Shown here: positions 34,376 to 40,916 of the stretch, piece after piece | How positions within the stretch are numbered: the stretch's first letter is position 1 | Layout: each line of letters starts with the position of its first letter | Source of the DNA: B46-G9 sp964548365 | Lineage (GTDB): Bacteria > Desulfobacterota > DSM-4660 > Desulfatiglandales > Desulfatiglandaceae | DNA length: 64,000 nt | NCBI GenBank assembly: GCA_964548365.1 | Contig: CAZJRD010000008.1 | Location: forward strand, 16,816 to 80,815 | Reading direction: 5' to 3' | The notes under the pieces: generated by a model | Told to the model about the DNA's origin: nothing | The model's database searches: none | The model's input: the letters and a program-made list of their open reading frames with translations, nothing else | Made by a program: the position numbers and the translations under genes

Positions 34376-34759
34376 ATGGAGATAGGAAGAATAGCGATAC
34401 CCTCGATGGCACCGGGAGGACTGGATGCACAGCGCTCGGGACATTTCGGCCATTGTGACGTATTTACCCTGGTGGATGTGGAAGGGGGAGAGATAAAGGC
34501 CGTAACGACCGTCCCGAATCAGGAGCATGTGCAAGGTGGTTGCATGGTCCCGGTCAATTTTCTGGCCCAGCAGCAGGTCAACGCCCTTGTTGTGGGTGGT
34601 ATTGGCATGCGGCCCTTAATGGGATTCAAACAGGTGGGTATTGACGTCTACTATGATGCCACGAGGCCTGAGATCAGACCGGTGGTGGAGGATCTTATCG
34701 CCGGGCGATTGCCGGCCATCGGAGAGGATCAGGTCTGCGGTGGCGGCGGTGGTCATTAG
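34376..34759 (+). CDS. NifX/NifB-C-like (dinitrogenase cofactor-binding fold) protein 1
   Basis: 127 residues of the NifX/NafY/MTH1175 fold. Markers are RSGHFGHCDVFTLVDVE, the central VVGGIGMRPLMGF loop and a glycine-rich tail CGGGGGH. Members bind iron or molybdenum clusters; outside nitrogen fixation they appear next to Mrp proteins, for example in the orange-protein system of sulfate reducers. No nif structural genes are visible. RBS AAGGAGG. Its role here is inferred from context. Confidence 0.83.
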   Translation: MEIGRIAIPSMAPGGLDAQRSGHFGHCDVFTLVDVEGGEIKAVTTVPNQEHVQGGCMVPVNFLAQQQVNALVVGGIGMRPLMGFKQVGIDVYYDATRPEIRPVVEDLIAGRLPAIGEDQVCGGGGGH

Positions 34760-34771
34760 TCAAGAGAAGGG

Positions 34772-35218
34772 ATGTATACCATGGCGGAAGAAGCACGGGA
34801 TGAAATCTATCAGATGCTGTCTGAATCGGGATATTCGGATAAGGCAATAGACTATTTCCAAAAAAAAGAAAATGTTGGGATCCTTGAAAATGCCAATCAA
34901 ATAACCGACGTCACTGGGCCGTGCGGGGATTCCATGAAGATTTCTTTGAATATCCTGGATGACAGGATTGATGACGCGAAGATCCAGGTCTTAGGATGCC
35001 CCGGCGCAGTGGCATCAGGGTGTGCGGTTGTAAGCCTGGCAAAGGGAAAGAGCCTGGAGGAGGCAAAACGGCTTGACCTCGATGCCCTTTACAAGGAACT
35101 GGAGAAGCTCCCCAAGCAAAAGATCCATTGTGCGCGCCTCGCCTTGAAGTCCCTGCAGAAGGCGGTCGAACAGTTCGAGGAAAAGTATAACGGCAACGGA
35201 TCAGGCAAGGAGGCCTAG
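34772..35218 (+). CDS. NifU N-terminal/IscU-like iron-sulfur scaffold
   Basis: 148 residues. The three-cysteine scaffold pattern is present: GPCGDSMKI, GCPGAVASGC and a later HCARLALKSL. The order resembles NifU_N/IscU, although sequence around it is divergent and the N-terminal 35 residues (DKAIDYFQKKENVG) look like a special subgroup. It probably assembles or carries Fe-S clusters with the neighbouring Mrp ATPase. It begins 12 bases after the first NifX-like gene and ends 3 bases before the second. A start two residues in (ATG at 34781) is possible. Confidence 0.8.
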   Translation: MYTMAEEARDEIYQMLSESGYSDKAIDYFQKKENVGILENANQITDVTGPCGDSMKISLNILDDRIDDAKIQVLGCPGAVASGCAVVSLAKGKSLEEAKRLDLDALYKELEKLPKQKIHCARLALKSLQKAVEQFEEKYNGNGSGKEA

Positions 35219-35221
35219 AAT

Positions 35222-35581
35222 ATGAAAGTGGCAGTGACAGCAACGGGAACAGGCCTTGATTCCCCGGTGGACCCGAGATTCGGCCGGGCTCCCTATATCC
35301 TGATAGTAGACAGTGAGACCATGACGGGCGAGGCCCTTGACAACAAGGAAAACATGAATGCCCTCAAGGGTGCTGGAATCCAGGCAGCCACCATGGTGAG
35401 CGATCACGGAGCTGAAATTCTCCTCACAGGTCATTGCGGCCCCAATGCCTTCAAGGCCCTTCAGGCGGCAAACGTCAAGGTAGCAAATGACGCAAGCGGG
35501 ACCGTTCGAGAGGCTGTCATGGCCTACCTGGACGGAAAACTGCCCTTGGCTGATGATTCGGATGTGGAGGGTCACTGGTAG
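35222..35581 (+). CDS. NifX/NifB-C-like protein 2
   Basis: 119 residues of the same fold as the copy at 34376. Typical parts are DPRFGRAPYILIVD, the GHCGPNAFKAL loop and VREAVMAYLDGKL. The two copies share little beyond the fold, so recent duplication is unlikely. It lies in a tight run with the scaffold gene before it and the FmdB gene 15 bases after it. Confidence 0.85.
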   Translation: MKVAVTATGTGLDSPVDPRFGRAPYILIVDSETMTGEALDNKENMNALKGAGIQAATMVSDHGAEILLTGHCGPNAFKALQAANVKVANDASGTVREAVMAYLDGKLPLADDSDVEGHW

Positions 35582-35596
35582 GAGGGGAGTCGGAAC

Positions 35597-35854
35597 ATGC
35601 CCATCTATGAGTTTGAATGCCTTGATTGCGGGGAGACGACCGAGATCCTTGTTGCCGCCAGCGAGACTGATCTGGTGACCTGCGGAAAATGCGGCAGCCG
35701 GAATCTCAAGAAACTCATCTCCGCACATGCCCATGTAAGTGCCACCAAGACCTATCCTGCCACTCCGGCCGACCGGTGTTGTGGAGTGGACGGTCCCCCG
35801 GGCGGTTCATGTGCGGGTCCAGGAAGCTGCTGTGGGAGGGGTCCCGTGGGATAA
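35597..35854 (+). CDS. FmdB-type zinc ribbon protein
   Basis: 85 residues beginning PIYEFECLDCG, with a second C-x2-C pair at TCGKCGS: a zinc ribbon of the FmdB (CxxC_CxxC_SSSS) family. The tail is unusually Cys/Gly-rich (RCCGVDGPPGG then GSCCGRG), with five further cysteines that could bind metal. Function of the family is uncertain. Last gene of the Mrp cluster. Confidence 0.83.
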   Translation: MPIYEFECLDCGETTEILVAASETDLVTCGKCGSRNLKKLISAHAHVSATKTYPATPADRCCGVDGPPGGSCAGPGSCCGRGPVG

Positions 35855-35929
35855 AATGAAGAGCCTCCTTCTGCCCTGCACCCATTTTAATAAATCACTT
35901 CAATAATGGTAATCCCCCCTGATGTTTTC

Positions 35930-35969
35930 TTGACAGGACGCGTGCGGATGTATAGTATGTTCACACTAT
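35930..35969 (+). promoter_or_regulatory. marR promoter with overlapping palindromic operator
   Basis: TTGACA (35930-35935), 17 bases, TAGTAT (35953-35958). ATAGTATG (35952-35959) and CACACTAT (35962-35969) form an 18-bp palindrome, 7 of 8 arm positions matching, covering the -10 and the start codon at 35968. This is a good candidate for autorepression by the encoded MarR protein. Confidence 0.65.
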
Positions 35970-36450
35970 GAATGAATCTGCTCTGCAAATCAATGAAGAG
36001 CTCCTGGAATACCAGATTCAGCGGTTTCAGGATCTCATCATGGAGCTGATGGAATGTTGCGACGATCGCAAGCTCCATGAAATCGGAAGGTTCTCTCTCC
36101 CTTACGCGGAATTGAAGTGTCTTATGCTCTTTCGTGGCGAACGGTATCTCACGGTGAAGGGTATTGCCCGGAAACTGGATGTGGCCAAGAGCAGGGTAAC
36201 GAAATTGATTAACAGCCTCTATGAAAAACGGCTGGTCAACAGGATTGACGATCCTCAAGACGCGCGAATACGCCTGATCAGTCTGTCGGGAAAAGGGAGG
36301 GCTATGACTGAAGAAATAGAGGAGTTTGAACGGGGTATTTTCCGGGAGATGCTCCTTCAGATGGGCCCGCAGGAAAGAAAGGGAGTCCTTTCCTACCTTG
36401 AAGTGCTTCGATCCGCCATGGAGGCGGTGAAGAACAGCTATTTTTCATAA
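35968..36450 (+). CDS. MarR-family transcriptional regulator
   Basis: 160 residues with a winged helix-turn-helix: LTVKGIARKLDVAKSRVTKLINSL as recognition region and the wing DDPQDARIRLISLSGKGR. Helices at both ends would form the dimer. There is no clear ribosome site and the predicted transcription start lies only a few bases before the ATG, so the message may be nearly leaderless. It lies upstream of the DsrE-like gene, with a terminator between. Probable target: its own promoter and perhaps neighbours. Confidence 0.88.
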   Translation: MNESALQINEELLEYQIQRFQDLIMELMECCDDRKLHEIGRFSLPYAELKCLMLFRGERYLTVKGIARKLDVAKSRVTKLINSLYEKRLVNRIDDPQDARIRLISLSGKGRAMTEEIEEFERGIFREMLLQMGPQERKGVLSYLEVLRSAMEAVKNSYFS

Positions 36451-36519
36451 CATATCAGCTTGTTAACTCAACAAAGGAAGGAAAGTACGACTTCTCGCCT
36501 GTTGGGTGATGAGGCTTTG

Positions 36520-36546
36520 TATCCCCCGAAACGGGGATATTTTTTT
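36520..36546 (+). terminator. Intrinsic terminator after marR
   Basis: TATCCCC (36520-36526), loop CGAAAC, GGGGATA (36533-36539), then seven T. A classical Rho-independent terminator between marR and the DsrE-like gene. Confidence 0.85.
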
Positions 36547-36591
36547 GGGAAGAGGTTTATAGTATTAATAAATTATGGAGTGGAGGAAATT

Positions 36592-37194
36592 ATGGCACAA
36601 AACAATGCGGAAAAACTGGAACAGGAACCCGTGGATGTCTCCCAGAAGCTGGAAGAATTGCAGGCCCAATTTGCAGACCTTAAGGCCGATTTCGAAGCAA
36701 TGAAGGAAGAAGGCCCTGAAAACAAACTTTCAATGATCGTCTTCAGCGGGGAGCTGGACAAGGTGCTGGCAGCCTTTATTATTGCCACCGGCGCGGTGGC
36801 AATGGGCATGGATGTGGTCATGTTCTTTACCTTCTGGGGAACGCCCACCCTGCGGGACAAGAAGAAGAGCGTTGGTGAGAAGGACCTGATGGGCAAGATG
36901 TTCGGAACCATGCTTCCGAAAGGCATTGACGGGGTGAAACTATCCAAGATGAACATGGGCGGCATGGGCACCAAGATGATGAAATCTCTCATGAAAAAAA
37001 AGAATGTTGCTTCCCTGGAAGAGATGATTGAAATGGCGGGTGAATTTGGGGTGAGGATTTTCATCTGCGAGATGTCCATGGACCTGATGGGATTCAAGCA
37101 AGAAGAAATGATTGACTACCCGGACCTCACCTATTGCGGGGTGGCCACATTTCTGGATGAGGCCGCAGGGAGCCGCGTCCAGCTTTTCATATAA
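36592..37194 (+). CDS. DsrE/DsrF-like (DsrE2, COG2210) protein with N-terminal coiled coil
   Basis: 200 residues. After a coiled-coil-like start (VSQKLEELQAQFADLKADFEAM) comes a DsrE fold: LSMIVFSGELDKVLAAFIIA, MDVVMFFTFWG, a Met-rich KMNMGGMGTKMMKSLMK segment and IFICEMSMDLMGF with the likely sulfur-carrying cysteine. The start is the ATG at 36592 with GGAGG 5 bases upstream; an in-frame start at 36460 would include the marR terminator. DsrE2-type proteins take part in sulfur transfer or are membrane-linked partners; role here is inferred. Confidence 0.82.
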   Translation: MAQNNAEKLEQEPVDVSQKLEELQAQFADLKADFEAMKEEGPENKLSMIVFSGELDKVLAAFIIATGAVAMGMDVVMFFTFWGTPTLRDKKKSVGEKDLMGKMFGTMLPKGIDGVKLSKMNMGGMGTKMMKSLMKKKNVASLEEMIEMAGEFGVRIFICEMSMDLMGFKQEEMIDYPDLTYCGVATFLDEAAGSRVQLFI

Positions 37195-37234
37195 ACGTAT
37201 CTGAAAAAAGAAGGAGCAAAAGGAGGGAATTGTA

Positions 37235-38446
37235 ATGAAAAAAGGAGTGTTTTTCGTGTTTTTTGTGCTGGGGTTGCTCGGGATGGTCTCTCCAGCAGCC
37301 TTTGCCACAAATGGTGATAACCTGATCGGAATTGGACCCATATCAAGGGCCATGGGCGGTGTTGGGGTTGCGGCCCCCCAGGAGGCTATCAGCGCTATTT
37401 TCTCGAATCCCGCGGCCATGTGTTTCGGGAGCTACTGCCCGGGCTCTGAAGCGGTCTTCGGAGGCACCTTTTTTGATCCCACGGTGAAAAGCAAGGTGGA
37501 CCTTTCCGGAGTCGGCGGCCCAAGGGGCTCTGCCAAGAGCCGCATGAATCCTTTTGTCGTTCCAGCGATCGGCATCACCTCTCCCATCAATGAGAAACTC
37601 CGGTTCGGCATCGGCGCCTATGGTGTTTCGGGAATGGGGGTGGATTATAAGGAGAGAGGCCCCGCTTACGGAGATCTCCATACCGAGATAGGACTCATGA
37701 AATTTGCCCCGAACCTGGCCTACCTGGTGACCCCGAATTTTTCCGTCGGCGCTTCGTTGAGTATTGATTATAGCAATGCGGATTTTGGATCAGGAGGCGC
37801 CCACAATTATGCGCTCGGCCTGCAACTGGGAGCCCTGTATCACATGGGCATGTTCAATTTCGGCGCATCCTACATTACGCCCCAGAAGATCACTTATGAC
37901 CGGTTAGCTGATTTCAATGGTGACGGCACCATGGATGACCTGGACCTTCAATCCCCCAACACCTTCATTTTCGGGGTGGCAGCCCAGCCTTCCCCCAAGC
38001 TCCTCGCTGAGTTTGATACACGGTGGTACAATTGGGCCAACGCCAAGGGATATAAGGCCTTTGACTGGAACAACCAGTGGGTCTTTGCCCTGGGCGTGCA
38101 GTACCGGCCGATCGGTCCATTGGCCCTGCGGGCGGGATTCAATTATGGGAAGAGCCCCGTGAATGAAAATAATGGCTTTAACCCCATGGGGACCACAAAT
38201 GTTCAGGGTATTAATATCCCCAACGTCAATTATGAAATGCTTCGCATCGTGGGCTTTCCCGCAATCGTCGAAAAGCACCTGACCTTCGGGATCGGGTATG
38301 ACCTGACAAATCAAATGGTCCTCAATGTGACCTATATGCACGCATTCGAGAAGACCATCAGAGAGGTATCAGCCGGTAACATGGCCAGCCTGGAATCCAG
38401 CCTGAGCGAAAATTCCTACAGCTTCGGGCTGACTTGGCGTTTCTAA
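37235..38446 (+). CDS. FadL/OmpP1/TodX-like outer-membrane transport protein
   Basis: 403 residues. A signal peptide (cleavage near AAFATNG) and then GIGPISRAMGGVGVAAPQEAISAIFSNPAAM, the FadL-type hatch/plug consensus. Alternating beta-strand pattern continues to the end and the last residue is Phe (SFGLTWRF), as for outer-membrane barrels. FadL homologues carry long-chain fatty acids or aromatic hydrocarbons inward. The substrate is unknown. It begins 40 bases after the DsrE-like gene with an AGGAGGG RBS. Confidence 0.88.
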   Translation: MKKGVFFVFFVLGLLGMVSPAAFATNGDNLIGIGPISRAMGGVGVAAPQEAISAIFSNPAAMCFGSYCPGSEAVFGGTFFDPTVKSKVDLSGVGGPRGSAKSRMNPFVVPAIGITSPINEKLRFGIGAYGVSGMGVDYKERGPAYGDLHTEIGLMKFAPNLAYLVTPNFSVGASLSIDYSNADFGSGGAHNYALGLQLGALYHMGMFNFGASYITPQKITYDRLADFNGDGTMDDLDLQSPNTFIFGVAAQPSPKLLAEFDTRWYNWANAKGYKAFDWNNQWVFALGVQYRPIGPLALRAGFNYGKSPVNENNGFNPMGTTNVQGINIPNVNYEMLRIVGFPAIVEKHLTFGIGYDLTNQMVLNVTYMHAFEKTIREVSAGNMASLESSLSENSYSFGLTWRF

Positions 38447-38465
38447 TATTTCTCGTTCTTCTGCG

Positions 38466-38484
38466 GGAGGGGGTTTTCCCCTCC
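38466..38484 (+). terminator. Probable terminator after the FadL-like gene
   Basis: GGAGGGG (38466-38472), loop GTTTT, CCCCTCC (38478-38484). The T-run is poor, so moderate confidence. Confidence 0.55.
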
Positions 38485-38611
38485 TGTAGTCCTTCCCTTT
38501 CCCAACACCCTTCCATCCAGCATCGAGCTGATGAAGCATACTTCTGGGAAAATATAAGTTTCACGGATACAGGATATGCTCTTTCTTCTTTGTGACCGGC
38601 GGGAGGGATTC

Positions 38612-38729
38612 GTATTTTTGTGACGTATCTATAGGGGAAACCGCAGCCAGGTCCTCAGGGCGTTTTTTCCTGAGGACTGAAATGCGGAGGGGGCAAGGCT
38701 CTGTCCCGTGGATAAGTCACAAAAAATAC
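38612..38729. ncRNA. 118-nt structured element, unassigned (RNA or small terminal-inverted-repeat element)
   Basis: GTATTTTTGTGAC (38612-38624) pairs with GTCACAAAAAATAC (38716-38729), with one bulge, and TATC/GATA extends the stem. Inside are a hairpin CCGCA...TGCGG enclosing a perfect 9-bp stem (38651-38659 with 38669-38677), and a smaller GGGGC/GTCCC hairpin near 38690-38706. It lies between convergent genes, so it is not a cis-leader of either. No coding frame or Rfam family recognised; the strand is undetermined. Confidence 0.45.
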
Positions 38730-38825
38730 CAGCCCGGGAGACTCGGAATCGAAGAAGAAAGGAGCATATCCTTTTGCAGCTCTTAGGTCCTTCAGCATCA
38801 AGGCGGCACGGTAAAGCCCAAAGAT

Positions 38826-39719
38826 TTATCTTTTGCTGACGTAATACTGTCTGATTTGGTCCAGCTTTTCCATATACTCCTGCTGATACTGGAGATCGGG
38901 ATAGTGCGTCATTTCTTCTGCCAGGGCCCGGACATAAGGGTAAAGATCAATCCCGTACGAATTTTTCCCCTCTTTATCAGCCTGGTACACGATCAGGAGG
39001 CTGTAGTAGGTGAGGAGGACCCGGACCGTTGATGGCCGCCGCAACAGATAGGTCCTGCCCCCAATGGTGTTTATAAGATACCCGGCATACGCATAGGCCG
39101 TGGAAAGGCTGGGGCGAAGGACATCGAGATCAGGATCACCTTCCCCCTCCATGAACCACTGGAAAAACATGTGCAGGTCCATCTCCATATTATCGCGTTC
39201 ATGACGGATAACCTCCTTGATGAGCCGAATATCTTTCCGGTCGAGGGCCCTGAAAAAATAGTAGACATTGGCGGTGAGGATCCTCGGGTCTATGCCTTCA
39301 CCCGCAGGCACCGGGAGACGGGATGAGAGTTTCTTCAAAATGATTTTGAATCGCTCCCTGGTGCCGCCGGTTCCCAGGTCGAGATGGCGGATAGAAGGCT
39401 GCTGATCCAGGTAGCGGAAGAATTCCCCTAAGCTCAGCTCCGCCATGGGAAAGGCCTTTTTTACAACGGGATTCACCGGGATGGCGGGTTTTTGCAAAGA
39501 TTCTCCGGTGGCCTGTACCGCTTCAGCAGTAGTCTCCGGCTTTTTTTCAGGAGGGACTGACTCCCCGGAAGCCTGCAGCGCGTTTTCCGGGAGTGTAGCC
39601 TTTTCAGATTCCTTTCCCAGGTCGCCCCGCAGCAGGTATCCTATCAAGGCGCCAAGAACCAGAAAAAGCAACAACCACCACCAGACGCGTTTTGAGCCGC
39701 TTGATGCACTTTTTTTCAT
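38826..39719 (-). CDS. Membrane-anchored hypothetical protein
   Basis: 297 residues; I do not recognise a family. A single N-terminal membrane helix (about residues 12-30, VWWWLLLFLVLGALIGYLL) is followed by a low-complexity Glu/Pro/Ala linker to about residue 90. A mostly helical domain follows. The topology suggests a periplasmic domain. The linker has an internal repeat (ALQASGESVPPEKKPETT and AVQATGESLQKP). It is convergent with the FadL-like gene and followed at its 5' side by a terminal-inverted-repeat element. Confidence 0.75.
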   Translation of the reverse strand: MKKSASSGSKRVWWWLLLFLVLGALIGYLLRGDLGKESEKATLPENALQASGESVPPEKKPETTAEAVQATGESLQKPAIPVNPVVKKAFPMAELSLGEFFRYLDQQPSIRHLDLGTGGTRERFKIILKKLSSRLPVPAGEGIDPRILTANVYYFFRALDRKDIRLIKEVIRHERDNMEMDLHMFFQWFMEGEGDPDLDVLRPSLSTAYAYAGYLINTIGGRTYLLRRPSTVRVLLTYYSLLIVYQADKEGKNSYGIDLYPYVRALAEEMTHYPDLQYQQEYMEKLDQIRQYYVSKR

Positions 39720-39772
39720 CTCATTTCTCCCGCGAATAACGATTTAGCCAAGCCTTTTTACAACCGTTTCAG

Positions 39773-39982
39773 CCCGCTTTTCTCACGGGCCATCGTAGCG
39801 AGGCGGTGGAAAGGCCCGTGGATAGCAAGTTGAGCTTGCGAAACCCCGCTATCGGGAGCGGGCGAAGAAAAATGGATGAAGGCGTACTTGCAGTACGTCA
39901 AAATCATTTTCCTAGCGCAACGGAGTAGACATGGGGCTATCCGCCGCCACAGTCCCGCGTATCGCGGGATGAGAAAAGCGGG
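39773..39982 (+). mobile_element. Terminal-inverted-repeat element, copy A (210 bp)
   Basis: It begins CCCGCTTTTCTCA and ends TGAGAAAAGCGGG, perfect 13-bp inverted termini. A second copy, about 93% identical by eye, lies at 58775-58985 in opposite orientation. Internal palindromes include CCCGCG-tat-CGCGGG and GTACTTGCAGTAC. No transposase frame; MITE-like or a structured repeat. Confidence 0.8.
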
Positions 39983-40053
39983 TTAGCACAAAGCAACGCA
40001 ATGAGTTTCCCCGACCAGAACGCAGGTCCTGTTCCCCCAACCGCAGTTACGGT

Positions 40054-40082
40054 TTGACATTTTCTTGCTTGGTATTAATAAT
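40054..40082 (+). promoter_or_regulatory. Candidate surE promoter
   Basis: TTGACA (40054-40059), a 17-base spacer, and AATAAT (40077-40082). It lies downstream of repeat copy A and about 50 bases before the surE start. The rest of the 39983-40053 stretch shows nothing recognisable. Confidence 0.6.
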
Positions 40083-40133
40083 TAGATGATGCATCTGTCA
40101 AGGTGAATATACAGGAGAGTCAAAATTGACGCA

Positions 40134-40898
40134 ATGAGAATTCTTCTGACCAACGATGACGGAATCCATGCCCCGGGGTTGCGGGCGCTCTACCGTGCCC
40201 TTTCCCATGGTTTCCACCTGGATATTGTCGCCCCCGAGGTGGAAATGAGCGCGGTGGGCCATGCCATCAGTCTTTCAAGACCGCTCCGGGTGAAAAAAGT
40301 GAGAAAAAATGGACGATTTTACGGATATGCTGTATCCGGCACTCCGGCGGACTGCGTGAAAATAGCGCTCCAGGAGCTCCTGGAGCAACCGCCCGATATT
40401 ATCCTGTCGGGCATCAACCTGGGAGCAAATGTGGGCGTTGACATCCTCTATTCAGGAACGGTTTCAGCAGCCGCGGAGGGGGCCTTCATGGGGATTCGGT
40501 CGGCAGCGATCTCGCTTGACACCCTTGAGAATCCGGACTTTGATTTTGCGGCCCACTTCAGCAACGAGATCGTGGCGTTCCTCACGCATAACGGCCTCCA
40601 AGATGGGACCGCCCTGAATGTAAATATCCCCTCTTCTCCTCCTGCCGAGATTAAAGGGGTTCGTCTCACCAGGCAGGGTATGTCACGATACGAAGAGAAA
40701 TATGAGCGCCGCGTGGACCCCAGGGGTAATGTCTATTACTGGCTTTCCGGAGAAATACTGATGGATAATGGCACTCCGGACACGGACGCCCTTGCCCTCC
40801 GGGAAAAATGGATTTCCATCACTCCCATTCACTACGATCTCACCTGCGAGGAGGAATTGAAACGGTTGAAAAAAGTCGTCCTCCCCGCAGGTTTCTAG
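40134..40898 (+). CDS. surE: 5'/3'-nucleotidase SurE
   Basis: 254 residues. RILLTNDDGIHAPGL with the metal-binding Asp8/Asp9, AVSGTPADCVKIAL and the metal-binding SGINLGANVG are diagnostic. It dephosphorylates nucleoside monophosphates in stationary phase. Alone in its transcription unit and convergent with nifJ, 18 bases from its stop. Confidence 0.95.
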   Translation: MRILLTNDDGIHAPGLRALYRALSHGFHLDIVAPEVEMSAVGHAISLSRPLRVKKVRKNGRFYGYAVSGTPADCVKIALQELLEQPPDIILSGINLGANVGVDILYSGTVSAAAEGAFMGIRSAAISLDTLENPDFDFAAHFSNEIVAFLTHNGLQDGTALNVNIPSSPPAEIKGVRLTRQGMSRYEEKYERRVDPRGNVYYWLSGEILMDNGTPDTDALALREKWISITPIHYDLTCEEELKRLKKVVLPAGF

Positions 40899-40916
40899 CG
40901 TTTTCCCTAATCTGCC

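Noticed and set aside
38612..38729. c-di-GMP-I (GEMM) or cobalamin riboswitch
   Set aside because: Short resemblances (GGGGAAACC, ATACCAGCC) exist, but the conserved cores do not align and the element does not lead any gene.
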